Below are positions 46,227 through 57,391 of a DNA stretch of 64,000 nt, piece by piece. The stretch spans positions 237,266-301,265 of the forward strand of contig JAKMXF010000333.1 of the NCBI GenBank assembly GCA_024704765.1, in the 5' to 3' direction. The notes below the pieces were generated by a model. That model had not been told where the DNA came from. It did no database searches and was given only the letters and a program-made list of their open reading frames with translations. Positions within the stretch are counted from its first letter, which is position 1, and every line of letters begins with the position of its first letter. The stretch comes from Oopsacas minuta (lineage: Eukaryota > Porifera > Hexactinellida > Lyssacinosida > Leucopsacidae). A program made the translations under genes and the position numbers.

Positions 46227-47188
46227 CAGGGTGACACATAAATACTGTTACAACTTTTAAAACTACCATATTGTAGATGAATATAATTCAATAATGTTGA
46301 AACTTATCCAATATATTGTACTACATATCTATTTTATCTCAATAAATCACACCGCTATATCTCACTTAGAAGTTTTATAATTTCAAAATTTTGTAATGGA
46401 GACTCGTCGTTCAGCTGTTATTGAGTTATTCAAGGCCGGAAAATGCAGAAGTGAATTGCCTCTTTGCTCAGTTACAATAGGATGTTTATTTCGCGAACTT
46501 TGTCACGGTTTGCTGATACAGGGGGCGTGTTAGACCAACCACGACCTGGCCGTCCACGTACTGCACGGACAATTTCTTTGACCAAGAGGGTGATACAACG
46601 GATTAAACGAAATCCCGCCCGAAATATCCGAAAAATGGCCATTGAAACAAATACAAACAGGGAATCGATGCGGAAGCTTGTTTGTAATGATTTGGGCATG
46701 AAAGCGTACAAAATGAAAAAAGACAACTCCTCACAGCCAAAAATAAAAGTATGAGGTTGGAAAGATGCAAGGCCATGCTTTCACGTTTCACCAATGGTCG
46801 ACACAAGCAGATCCTTTTCTCTGATGAGAAATTATTTACTGTTCAGCAGGTCCTAAACAAGCAAAATCATAGGATTTTAGCCACCGATAAGAGTACTTTG
46901 CCTGAATCTACTTTCCGGGTCTCTAGAACGCAGAAACCAGTTGAGGTTCTTAAGAGTACATTATTAAGAGAGTGAGATTCCAGATGAGCATGTGTGTGCC
47001 AGTGTAGACTCCTTCATCGTCCGTCTGAAGAGCTGCATTAAGGCAAAAGGCGATATATTTGAGTAATACTTTCTTAATTTTCAACCCTATAGTATAACTA
47101 AACATAATTTAGAATATTAGAACGATCGCTCCAATTGTTTTTGTTTTCAGCCCTTTTATATTTGCAACAGTATTTATGTGTCACCCTG
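46227..47188 (+). mobile_element. Tc1/mariner-superfamily element, internally deleted, 962 bp
   Basis: Terminal inverted repeats begin with CAGGGTGACACATAAATACT at 46227 and end with the complement at 47188, about 26 bp matching. The right flank is TA (47189-47190); the left flank reads CA, consistent with a mutated TA target duplication. The body encodes a broken transposase. Confidence 0.9.
46396..47066 (+). pseudogene. Tc1/mariner (IS630-type) transposase, deleted
   Basis: ATG at 46396 starts an N-terminal helix-turn-helix. A frameshift follows, then a second helix-turn-helix region with the P-R-P-G-R-P-R-T linker (about 46530-46740). After another stop and frame change comes I-L-F-S-D-E-K-L-F, containing the first catalytic Asp. 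At about 46950 the sequence jumps to the family's C-terminal end (D-S-F-I-V-R-L-K-S-C-I-K-A-K-G-D-I-F-E, stop 47066). The second Asp and the third acidic residue are lost, so the copy is inactive. Confidence 0.85.
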
Positions 47189-47190
47189 TA

Positions 47191-48290
47191 TTGCTAGTCA
47201 AATGTTGAATAATATTGCGTACATTAAGTGGTAATTACGTAACGACAAAGTGTATGAAATTCGAAAAAGTCAAAGGATGAAGTAGTATCTAATTCATTAG
47301 CAAGGGCGGGGCAAACGATCAGGCCAGTCTGGCCATGGCCTGACCACTTTACAATAGATCAAGCCATTGGCCTGATCGCACTTAACACCTTCCGCAGCTC
47401 TTGATTAGGGTAAATATTCCAAGACTAATACATAATATTAGGGGCAAAAGAGATAGTCTCATTCCTCTTTTCAAAATGAGAGAGCTTCGCCCTCTCAGCT
47501 TGATTGAAAAATGCTTACCAAATTCAATAAAAATGTCCAGCCGGACCGCCCAGTAAGATTTTCAGTCTGAACAAGATAAGATAGTATATTTAGGTACGAA
47601 ATCAGCTAAATGAAATAATAAATTTTCTAAAATCTTAAAATTCGGTGAATATTGCCTCTTTCCTCTGCATCCCGTTCCCAGGTGACTCTAAAATACATAG
47701 AGTAGAACGTCAGTTATCCGTACAGGTCGGCTATCCGAATGCATGTATTCTCCATCCACTAAATATATGACTACTATATACTTTGGCATCATGGCTTCAA
47801 GTTTTTGGAAAAAAATTTAAGCTGCGGGGTCCACCAGGCGAAATTGTTGTAACCTCTATGTAAATTTCGCATAAATACTTACTCTGCCTCCAACCCAGGG
47901 CCCTATGATTATCCTATATACTGTCAATTATGAATTTTTATTATAATATTACTTGGACAGAGAAGGTGATAGGAATTTGATTTTTCTATTTGATAAGTAT
48001 ATAAATAATGTATCATCTTTGCCCATTTCTCTAAGCTTTCTAACAAGCTATAAGGAGTATATCACTGAAATAGCATGCTCATCTATTTTACACGCGTAGA
48101 CTATGCATATGCTACTGGAGTCTTGGTAGAATGTTGATACGCATATAGAGTTGAGGTAAAGGCATGAGCCTTTTGAGCGCAGCATACTCCTGGATAACAC
48201 TAAGATTTCTATAAACATAACTAGCCAGCTGTGGTGGCCTCCTCCTTCCCCTTACAGCCACCTCATAACGCTAAACGTTAACCTCACCTT
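47191..48290. other. Non-coding with minor repeat relics
   Basis: Near 47318-47382 GATCAGGCCA occurs in both orientations, a small imperfect inverted pair. Near 47705-47745 the sequence resembles a lone pogo/jerky-type end (GTTATCCGTACAGG, GGCTATCCGAAT). No gene seen. Confidence 0.4.
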
Positions 48291-48366
48291 GTATATGTCG
48301 CAGTGTAGGAGCGAGTTTGGTGTGATTGCGATCACACCAAATTATTTTCTACACCGCAACATATAC
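48291..48366. repeat. 76-bp near-palindrome (hairpin or tiny foldback element)
   Basis: Arms starting GTATATGTCGCAGTGTAG and the complement of CTACACCGCAACATATAC enclose the near-perfect centre TTTGGTGTGATTGCGATCAC. About 36-bp arms, with a mismatched stretch in the middle of each arm. Confidence 0.75.
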
Positions 48367-49208
48367 TTATGCTTACAATAAATCTTAATTTAATAGATAC
48401 TATATAGTACAGACACGCGAGGAGCTAACGCACCCCGAACGGGCGCAGACAAAGACACATTCAAAATAAAAAATTAGATAAGAAACTCGTTTGTATTTGA
48501 TTCCATGTTGTGTTTTGCCTCAGCGTAGACTCGTCTGTAGCGTTGCTTTTCTCGCAATACACTTGAAATGGTAGAGTGATGATATTCGTCACTGGGGATT
48601 TGCTGTTGCAGGTTGCGTTTCCATCATTTGGGCTCACCATGATTGGGATTGCTTTGCCTGAATAACCTCGGGCTGAGGTCCCCACGAGGTTCGAAGGATT
48701 TGACTTTGAACGCTTTAGATTGGTGGAAAAGTGGCACGTCATGAATCGCTAAGAATTAGTCAGAAGAGTGCAAGAGGTAGAATACAGTATTGAGGGATCC
48801 GAACAAAGTGCCCAGTACCAAAGTTGGATGTCAGGTTTTCTCATTACTTAATATTTATAGAATTGCCCGTTTTGGTATAGGATTGAATAGAAGTGTCTTT
48901 TACTCAGTATACTAAAGCCAGCAAGTTGGTAGTGAAGTGTCCGTTGATTGTGACTGATGGTCAAGTACTTGTTAATATCACTTAAAATATCTGGCATTTC
49001 GGGTAGATGCACGATTTCAATTGCTAGCAAGATAGATATTGACTTGAATTGGCCAGATATTCTCTCGAAGACAGCAGTAGTTGATCCTCAAGACTCATAT
49101 TTAATAGGAACGAGACTTCGGTTGACAAAGATTCCAGGTTAGCATTAACTCCTCCTATATTACTATTCATGGAAGCTGTATTAAAGATATTGGTGTATTG
49201 GTGGCTTT

Positions 49209-49768
49209 CAGAGATGAAACCGGTCGAAGATCTCGACCGGTCGGTCATAATTTCTGAATATGGTAAATCTGAATTTGATCTAGTTGTGCTAAAGGAGGCA
49301 GCGTTAAACGGACTTTTGACCGGAAATTTCCGTACATATTCTATATATTCAAAATTTCTTTATTAGTCTACATTTCAATATTTCTATCTTTTCTACATTT
49401 CTGTATTAAATAGGATTTATGTGTATAATCATCCATTATATACTGCCTGGCCAAAAGTATTCGAACGCCAGGGCCACAATTAGCACATGGCACCAATATA
49501 AATGCCACATTAGTTATAGACAAATTATTGAAAATTATTTCATACAGTTTTGAATAAATATTAATTCATCAACCTTGAACAAAAGAGATTTTCTACTTTC
49601 TGCTATATCCACAGAATATTCAACATATTCTCGCCGTTTGCCACTTGCGTCACAAGTGGCAGGGTGTTCCAATACTTTTGGCCAGGCAGTGTATAGCAAA
49701 AGTTACCAGTCGACCGGTCGATCGGCCGGTCGGGTTAGGTCATGAAAAGCTGACCGGTTCCATCTCTG
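49209..49768. mobile_element. Non-autonomous hAT element carrying a nested Tc1 MITE
   Basis: The ends CAGAGATGAAACCGGTC and the complement of GACCGGTTCCATCTCTG match at all but one position. A perfect 8-bp target duplication GTGGCTTT lies at 49201-49208 and 49769-49776. Subterminal CGACCGGTCG palindromes recur at both ends (49220-49245, 49710-49730). Without the nested element it is about 310 bp. Confidence 0.9.
49443..49691. mobile_element. Tc1-like MITE, about 249 bp
   Basis: The inverted ends share CTGCCTGGCCAAAAGTATT and are flanked by TA on both sides (49441-49442, 49692-49693). The left end lacks the outermost two bases. This is a classic Tc1-type terminal sequence; there is no coding content. 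It is nested in the hAT element at 49209-49768. Confidence 0.85.
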
Positions 49769-50989
49769 GTGGCTTTGGAAGATAGTGAAGTATTTGTCAT
49801 TATACAAGCCTTCTATTCGTAATTATTTGATGATGTTAGCCTCTGATCGAAAGAAATGGTAAGATCGTATAATTCCTGTGGAATAAACCAAATTTAGCCC
49901 CATTTTAATAGCAAAATATTCTTGAAGTTTCTCATAATCACAATTAGCGGCCAATTCGAATATATAGTGGAATTTAACAATATGTGTACTCCTGATTAAC
50001 TTCAGTGAGTCTATGATGGTTGCTTTATTCGAACTAACAATAGCCACATATTGTCGATAGTGTTAGATTATACGATGTTGTTCTACTCTCCTCCCCATTT
50101 AAAGAATGAAATAAATTCTGATGCATTTTGTATAGGTGGTTCTCGTATTTCAATTATCTCGTGAACTTGTTCTGTTGAGAATAATAACTCAATTATTATT
50201 AGTAAGCGATTGGATAGTCAAAATCTTTTCGTTTTCTTATCGTATTTCAGTTGGATTGGAGGAACGATATACAGTGTACCAATAGCTGGTTGATACAGCA
50301 AGTTTTCTCCTCATCAAATTTATTTCGTTAGGTGGATGGTAAGAATATAGTAAATTCAATGATGTTCGCGATGCAGCTTTGGTAGCGAGTTTCTCATGTG
50401 GTTGGGTTAAGTAGGTGTTATTGAAAAGTGCTGATAGGATTCGAGGATTCGAATGAAGTAGCTCAGAGTCGATATTTTCGGATTGACTGTTGTTGTGGTG
50501 ATTTAAATGTTTCTTCCATGGTATTCAGTTTCAATATATCATCCAAAGAAGCTACATACATATGTGAAATGTAGGATTTACCGCTACAAGGGAAGATGGA
50601 GGATATTTTTGGGCCTCTTTGATTTGCCTTTTTTCGTTTGGAACTGTCTCTCTTCGTTTGTCCGAGCATGATATTTGCTGCAAGTACTGCTGTCTGTACT
50701 TTCTCTGTTCATTCCGTGATCCCGTCAGATTGCATCTTGTTGATTTTTCTATTTGGAAAATTGTTAAATTTATTCAAGCTATGTAAGTAATCGACGTTTA
50801 TGAAACATATACGTATATTAGTTTAAAAATTGGTACTTCTAGTGCTGTCCATATTATGATTGATTGAATATTAAAACAATAGCTTTAAGTATTTACGAGC
50901 GCGCTTCTCTTGTTCGCGCTACGCGGTTGCAAACACTTCGTGCCCCCACTCCGGCCTAAGGCCCTCTAGAACATAAACTCACAATTTTA

Positions 50990-52010
50990 ACCATAGCAAA
51001 CATGATACTGCCATAGTCAATAATCTGCTTACTTTATGTCCCCAAAAGGGAACAAATATTTATGAAATGTTGTTTACGATATCATATTTGGACTCAGAAT
51101 ACTCGATTACTAGGGCGTTCAATAAGTCTTGCGGGTGATATCATAGAATATGATACAAACACTATACACACTAATTCACTATATTATTTATTCAAAGTAA
51201 TCCCCTCCTGCAGATACACATAGTTTTAAACTTCCACCCACTTGTAAAACACATTTCTGTACTCTTCTTCGGAGATAGATTTGAAGTACTAGTTCAGGCC
51301 CGTTCCGAGTGCTTGTAATGTGTTAAAATCTTTGCCTTGAAGGTAGATTTTAAGCTTGGGGAATAGCCAAAAATCACACGGAGCTAGGTCTGGTGAGCAT
51401 CGTGGATGGGGAAGTAATTCTAACCCTTCTACTTCCAAGAAACTATGGTAAGCTTAGCTGTGTGGGAACTGGCGTTATCAATTAAGATCTTCATTCCTTG
51501 AGTTCCGGTTTTCGGGCGGTACTTTTCTATATTTTTTATCAAATTTGGAAGCACTTGCTCTGTAAAGAAAGTAGCAGTAACAGCTTGCCACTCTCACAAG
51601 GTAATTGCAAGACAATTCCATGACTACTGAAGAAGATGGTATACATAATCTTAGGTTTTCTGAAGTAGGGCCTAGGAATTTTCGGCGGTTGTTCGTCGCC
51701 CCTCGCTAAGAGCAAGTCTATACGAATATTTTAAGATTTAACTATTTGTTTACTTTAAATTCATAAAACAACAATAAATATGCATATGATTAACCCAAAA
51801 GTGTGAAAATTGGATTCAGCATGTTCGATATATTTAGTGAAGTTTCATTGAATTCTCTTTATCTCGATAAATACATAGTTATGCGCAATTTCAAAATTGC
51901 ATACCGTAAATCCTTTCCTTGACAACGGACACACAAACAGACAAACAAACAGACAAACAATCATTGAGGTTTAATGGTATAGATTAATTCGAATTCCAAA
52001 AATAAAGTTT
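50990..52010 (-). repeat. Dispersed repeat family A, copy 1, interrupted by mariner
   Basis: Read on the minus strand, 52010-51721 and 51110-50990 align by eye with 55850-56300: GTTGTCAAGGAAAGGATTTA, then TTCACACTTTTGG, then AATCGAGTATTCTGAGTCCA, and ATAAAGTAAGCAGATT. The mariner fragment sits at the TAATCGAG position. The outer limit on the 50990 side is uncertain. Confidence 0.6.
51111..51720 (-). mobile_element. Mariner (DD34D-type) 3' fragment
   Basis: On the minus strand the element ends at 51111 with the complement of CTAGGGCGTTCAATAAGTCT, a mariner-type terminal repeat next to TA. It encodes F-L-E-V-E-G-L-E-L-L-P-H-P-x-C-S-P-D-L-A-P-C-D-F-W-L-F-P, holding the third catalytic Asp of the DD34D triad, and the C-terminal F-Y-K-W-V-E-V region. 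Stops and frameshifts interrupt it. The other half, with its terminal repeat, is missing beyond about 51720. Confidence 0.85.
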
Positions 52011-53119
52011 AATGAAAACTATCTATTCTTGCATTATATCTATGAGCTATAATTAATCATTGACACAATGGACACAATTTGCGTGACATCATAACCCCCA
52101 AATATATTTGAAACGCGAAAAACTTAACAACGATAACAGCTAAACTAATACTTCCAATTCATAAAGTTTAGTATAGGTAGGATGGACACATTGGCCAAAG
52201 CTATGACGTCACAATAGGGACGTGGTGATGACAAAGCAAAAATTTATCTTTCAGATTTCTAAAATTTCAACAAATCCTGATTTTTCTACGCATTCACAAA
52301 ATAGATCTATTTTTTGATTTTTGCTAATTTAACTTCACGTCACGTAATAGTAGAACGATTTAACTCCATTTTTATTAGTTCCCTATCCACTCTACAGTCT
52401 ACATTGTTTATAATTAAGGACTGGAAATTTATCAATAGGTTCATTCTAGCTTGTAGATTTGCGCCTTGGTATACGATTTTTCAACACAATATGCCACTTT
52501 ATCCCATTTGTGGCACCATTAACACATCCCACTTGTGAGACCACCAAAATTATATCCATTATATTCAGAAAAACAGTTCCCAGATTATAGCAGTTCAAGA
52601 ATTTCACCCTCAATTTTCCACCCATAAACATTTTTTTCAATAATTATTCATAACCACAACGATATTGTTTCATTGGAATTAAATTGTTCTGATTTCGCAA
52701 TAAATTCCATAATTACTTCTCCATTACGTAAGCATATCACTGATATGAGTATGTATTTATTACATCATATGTCATATGTCATTTTGTTTGAAACATATAT
52801 ATAAATAAAATATTCTGTGTTTCTTTAAAATATTTCGTTTCATCTTGTCTATATTACTGAAATGTTTCTTTTGTATTTGTTTCACTTAATTTAATTGCTT
52901 TCAAGTCAATTTCTTCACTCATCAAGGTTTATCTTGATGATTTGAGGGAGGGCGAAATGCCCCCTTGAGCTATGGTCATGTTATGCTCTTTAGCACCAAA
53001 TTATGCCTACCTCTAATTCATGAAACATTGATTAGCTCCCACTAAAAATTCTCCTAAAAAACCCCTTCTCATCCTTCCCCATATTTCTTACTCATTACTT
53101 TCGCTTCACTTGTTCAATT
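52011..53119. other. Non-coding, nothing recognised
   Basis: AT-rich. A small hairpin, GGGCGAAATGCCC, lies at about 52950-52963. No gene or element identified. Confidence 0.45.
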
Positions 53120-53161
53120 ATGGATAACCTTGTGAACAAAACTCGTCTCCTGAGGAATCTG
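53120..53161 (+). CDS. Possible first coding exon (14 codons)
   Basis: ATG at 53120 opens 14 codons ending exactly at a strong GTAAGT donor (53162). The pogo-like element at 53215 lies in the putative intron. The most obvious downstream acceptors (about 54165 and 54234) lead to early stops in the matching phase, so the gene is unproven or broken. It may be the start of the decayed gene at 54236-55209. Confidence 0.25.
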
Positions 53162-53214
53162 GTAAGTTTTGAACTTTTATTTTATATCATTTCTCATTTG
53201 CATTCTAAAACATA

Positions 53215-54040
53215 CAGTGGAGTCTCCCAAAACGGACACTCCGAGAAGCGGACAACCCCCTACAACGGACAAACTTCGTGCCACGGATTGAATTTACCAA
53301 GCATGTAATACTTATGCAGTCTCCGAGGAGCGGACAACTCCGAAATCGAACAACGGACAGGGAACTGGCCCCGAATGGCGTGTCTTGATGCAAAATTATC
53401 TCCCAAGAACGGACAACCAGAAACTGCAGCCAATAATTTTCATAGAAATCACAAAAATTACAAAATAATATGAGTGCTCTACAGGTCCCACATCTTTCAA
53501 GTCTCTCAACAATTCTTTCATCTTGTCAATGTAAACTTTGGGTCCCTAAAGGCGGTACACACATGGGATTTCTAGTCCCTAACCTGCTCCTCTGTTTTCT
53601 TTCTCCCCTGGACCCCAAGCAAATCCTGTATTTACTTCTCTTCTCAAAAATTGTGAAAGTCGAGGATGTTTTGAAGTAGCTATGGGATTGACACCACAAT
53701 AGATACTGTAGCTAGCCTGCAAGTGTCAACCAGTAGACAAAGTTATCTTCCTGACTTATTTGGCACCCATTATACTCTATATATAGAGTATAAAGCAATG
53801 CCAATATGCTTACGTTACTCATCAGTCATCACTCTATATTTAATTTATTCTAATCACAGTATAATAAAGCTTGTGACTTCTCCTATAACTATTCAACTCT
53901 AATACATGTAAAACTGCATTCAAAGTTATACATATTAGATGTTTTGATAAAAAGATGGACTAGTCTCCGAGAAGCGGACAATTCTCTACGATGTACAGAA
54001 GCCATGTCACCAATGTGCCCGTTATTCGGAGACTCCACTG
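53215..54040. mobile_element. Non-autonomous pogo/Tigger-like element, 826 bp
   Basis: The inverted ends CAGTGGAGTCTCC (53215) and the complement ending at 54040 are flanked by TA on both sides. Both ends contain repeated CGGACA-type motifs (CGAGAAGCGGACAA and similar). No transposase motif. A 70-codon frame inside (53470-53679) shows no recognisable domain and is probably chance. Confidence 0.8.
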
Positions 54041-54235
54041 TATATGAACATTATAACGTCGATATTAGGAGTTAATTAAGCGTCAATTGCCTACCATAAC
54101 CTATTTTAATATAATAGATATCTTTAATCCTTCTGCGTTCCTGAACACTAAATTTTACTTGCAGAGAGCCAAGCCCGATGGAAGTTAAATGGTGCTCACT
54201 GTAAATATTACTAGTTAACGTTGCTTTCAACCAGG

Positions 54236-55209
54236 TATTGCTAACGAACTGTTACAAGAGACCCCCATATCTGTACCTCTGATGCAACTTGAACTGACTA
54301 GCGAGAGGAGCTCTGATATTGAGTCTATTGAGAGCATTCCTATAATTACACTCCTAAATCAAGAAAGATGAAAAGATAGGAAAAGACCAGCTATCAGAAA
54401 AAGAGACTAGAGGATAGTGAGTTCCGTTCTTTAGAAAATGAAATTAGACTTAAGAATATTAAGTTTGATTGGTTTGATAAGGATTTTAGGTCTCAGCGTA
54501 ATAAAATTCAGTTAGATAGAATGAATAAAAAATATAAAATTACAACCAGTGACGACAACTTAGACTATTAATTAAATGTAAAATGTGGCACTATTAATTG
54601 GAGGCACTATGAGAGGTTACTTTAATCTCATTACACATAGTGCCTTCAATTATTAGTGCCACTTTGTAAACATTTAGTTAATAGACTAAGGCACTAAGCA
54701 GTCGACACAGGTAGAAATTTTATGGTTTTTCTTAGCTCCACTCGGATTTCAAATCTATCAAACTATATATTTGCAATTTAATATGATCATCCAATTCAGA
54801 TAGTATAATTTTATTCAGCTATCTGATTTATTTCCTATTTGTCTTGAAGAATGACTCAAAAATAATACACTGAATTGATCAAAACTCAACAGGAAATAAT
54901 TTCCAAATTCGAAGAAAGAAAAAAGGAGGATGACTTTAAATTAACAAAGCTTATTTTAATTAAAAATCTGATATGAAACGTAAAGTAGAACAAATAGCTA
55001 ATTTGAATAAGAAATTTGATCAAATACAAAATGAGAATTCGAAATTATCCAAAAGGATGGAAATTATCGAAAAAGTGTCAAGGCCTTGAAAGAAGAAGAT
55101 ACCCTTTTCTCTAACATCAAAAGTGAAGATATTGATATATCCATGAGGAGTAGCGCAGAAGAAGAAACTTCATCAAAAAAAAAGGAAAAGTTTATAATAT
55201 ACTTATAAT
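54236..55209 (+). pseudogene. Decayed gene with a charged coiled-coil region
   Basis: Coding-like pieces in changing frames: 54236-54371 (45 codons, Glu/Ser-rich, ends TGA); about 54380-54573 (about 64 codons, Lys/Glu/Asp-rich, ends TAA); 54869-54976; about 54969-55089; and about 55082-55209. The last three overlap end to end and would form one Lys/Glu-rich heptad-like coiled coil split by two frameshifts. A 132-bp palindrome (54559-54690) interrupts the second piece at its end. I do not recognise the family. Confidence 0.4.
54559..54690. repeat. 132-bp palindrome (foldback MITE)
   Basis: Arms run from CTTAGACTATTAATTAAATG to its near-complement ending AATAGACTAAG at 54690 and share GTGGCACTA and AGGCACTATG blocks. 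The loop is about 15 bases around 54620. Arms about 55 bp with a few mismatches. Confidence 0.8.
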
Positions 55210-55849
55210 ATATTTCTTGTAGTACCTTGTAGTAGTAAAGTAATTAAAACATCAGTATGATCAACCTTATTAAATTCTGTTCGCTTGATTCCATTGTAGA
55301 GCAGTTCTTCTTACCTTCTTTCCATTGCAATGTATATGTATAATTCCGTTTTCAAGTGACACATGCATACAGAGCACTGAGAGCAGTGCAGTAATCCACA
55401 AATAATTAACACTGGAGATAATATTTACGGATAATAACGCCTTCACTTGCTAGTTCGAATATTGTGATGTTGTTGCTTAAGTTCTCTCTACACTTCGTGG
55501 CTTACGAAAATCAGAAAAAATTGCTAATTTTATGAAATTAAACCAACGGTTCATAATAATTTTAACATATTGGCCAATTGTGCTGATATCGAAGCCATTG
55601 GTGGCAATCTGATGATATTCTCTGGGCTAGGTGCCCCCTTAGTCACGATTTGAACTCTATTTGAATATCACGATTGTCAGGTTTCAATAATCTAAAGAAT
55701 TGAATTTATTAAAAACGAAAAGTATTGAATGAAAAAAGATACTATTCAATCATTTGCATGTTATTAAATAACAAAATTGTGTGAAATGTCAATAAAAGTG
55801 CTGAAAATATTATCAATAGTTAATAAAATCTATATTATTAAATTTCAAT
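55210..55849. other. Non-coding, nothing recognised
   Basis: AT-rich sequence without open frames or clear repeats. Confidence 0.45.
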
Positions 55850-56290
55850 TATTGATTGTTTGTCCGTTGTTAAGGAAAGGATTTACGGTATGGAAATTTT
55901 GATATTTTCGCGTAACTATGTATTATAGTGTTTATCATGAAGTAAATTAGAATTCAATAAAACTTCACTTAATTCGTACACGCTGAATCCGATTTTAACA
56001 CTTTTGGATTTATCAAATGTAAATTTATTGTTATTTTTGTGAATATAAAGTAAAAATTTCAAATTTGTGGTAGAATCATGCTTTCAAAGGCTATACAGGG
56101 GTAATCGAGTATGTTGAATCCTCATATGGTATTGTAACATTCTGTGAATATTTGTTTACTTTTAGGTACATAAAGTAAACACATTCCAAAATTGAGGTAG
56201 AATCATACTTCCAACGTTTATATTAGGGTAATCGAGTATGCTGAATCCGAATATGGCATTGCTTGTTTGTTCGTTTGTCCGTTGATATGC
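55850..56290 (+). repeat. Dispersed repeat family A, copy 2, with a 127-bp tandem duplication
   Basis: Contains GTCCGTTGTTAAGGAAAGGA and TTTACGGTATG, matching 50990-52010 in the opposite orientation. Two tandem sub-copies start at about 56048 and 56172: both read AAAGTAAA, then GGTAGAATCAT (56069 and 56196, 127 bases apart), then GGTAATCGAGTATG and ATATGG. It ends near GTTTGTCCGTTGATATGC. Confidence 0.65.
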
Positions 56291-56559
56291 ACATTCATTG
56301 TTGTTTTTTATGATGCAATTGGTCCATTAAAACAATATTAATACCAAACTGAATGATTACTGAATTATTTAATTTATGAATTAATGAATTTCAACGATAC
56401 ATTCCAAGTCTACATGGAAGTGAGAATGACATTCACATTTTGATTATCTTAATAGGAAATTTATTAATTATCTATATTTCCCGCTATATCAATTTACTTT
56501 GGTCGTCACAGATATATATACTTAACTTTGTAACTATTTACAAATGGATATCGATATAA

Positions 56560-56890
56560 TGATATATCTTACGGGAGAAGAGGTGGCGCAGACGTGGTAG
56601 GTTTGGGCGGGTGGGCATGAATTTCTTCATGAAATGCTCAGAACTTGCGAAAACATAATAATGGTAAGTACACATTGTAATTACAATCTATATAATCAAC
56701 TCTTCACCCTTTATTTCTATTAAGTACGAAAATGGGAGCCGCCAGAAGAGGGCTCAAAGGAGGCGGCAACAACGCCAGCGCCGCCGCCAACAAGCACAAC
56801 AAATATGATGTGTCTGTGTTTGCGTCTGCGTCTGCGTCTGTGCCCGGGTCTGTATTTCCTATTTTGTTTAGTTTGTGTGTTGTAAGTATC
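56560..56890 (+). other. GC-rich patches with Arg-codon runs between splice-like signals
   Basis: Two patches, 56572-56625 and 56730-56850, stand out from the AT-rich surroundings. The first can be read as an Arg/Trp/Gly-rich peptide and ends before a GTAAGT at about 56664. The second reads as a Gln/Arg-rich run, or as a 54-codon frame from an ATG at about 56731, and follows a pyrimidine-rich AAG. No frame joins both convincingly, so this is left as an unexplained composition anomaly. Confidence 0.3.
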
Positions 56891-57109
56891 GTATAGAAAT
56901 TAAATATATCTTACTTAATATAAATGAAACACTTAAGTATAGAAATTTGAGTATTAAGGAATAATTTTAATACTTAATTGTTGAAGTTGTAGAGGTTCTT
57001 GAGATCACGCTCCCACTACATCTCCAGTCAAATTTTCATGATGTCAATATCAATAATTTCCTGTTACGGTTTAGGGAAAGAACTCAATTTCATCCTCCTG
57101 AATTCGCAT

Positions 57110-57235
57110 ATTCAAGTTTCTCATATGAAATTTATTGTTATTTTATGAATATAAACTAAACAGATTAGCCAAATCTCAAAATATACGTACAGGCTTGCTC
57201 TAAACGGCGACAAAGGGGATTGATCTTACAAAATT
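57110..57235 (+). repeat. Dispersed repeat family A, partial copy 3
   Basis: ATTAGCCAAATCTCAAAATA followed by TACGTACAGGCTTGCTCTAA and GGCGACAAAGGGG match the stretch of copy 1 directly beside the mariner insertion (minus strand, about 51760-51690). Confidence 0.5.
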
Positions 57236-57336
57236 ATTCAATAATATACATGCTATATAAGTATATTTGTGAATTACATTGTTCTAAATATATCTATATT
57301 ATAAAACTCAAGGGAACGTCAACTCGGAGATTATGG

Positions 57337-57391
57337 ATACCTCGAGGCACAATGCGCCGAGTTCATCGCGATGCGACGCCAAAGGCTCGTA
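57337..57391 (-). repeat. CG-rich dispersed repeat, copy 2
   Basis: Inverted relative of 39824-39880, with about 85-90% of positions matching by eye. No wider similarity was noticed around the two copies. Confidence 0.7.

Larger units (their letters stand above)
48848..50669 (-). pseudogene. Broken minus-strand gene, possible USP/C19-like C-terminal lobe
   Basis: Consecutive minus-strand coding-like pieces: a basic N-terminal piece from the ATG at 50669; a piece at about 50440-50250; a 74-codon piece ending in a TAA at 49823; the same frame resuming and, across a hAT insertion (49209-49768), running to 49024; then after a frame change a piece at 49030-48848. The last contains L-P-E-M-P-D-I-L, H-Y-Q-L-A-G-F and R-H-F-Y-S-I-L-Y-Q-N-G-Q-F-Y-K-Y, which resembles the His-box end of ubiquitin-specific-protease folds (a family pattern, weakly matched). 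Such domains also occur in transposon genes. One nonsense codon, at least one frameshift and the hAT make it dead. Exon joins are uncertain. Confidence 0.4.

Noticed and set aside
50430-50455. tRNA-like GGATTCGAAT motif
   Set aside because: No cloverleaf stems can be formed around it by eye.
53470-53679. Possible small gene inside the pogo-like element
   Set aside because: It has no recognisable domain and its composition is non-specific.
56560-56640. Arg-rich peptide as a protamine or virus-capsid-like N-terminus
   Set aside because: The frame is very short and has in-frame stops upstream; there is no supporting second exon or motif.
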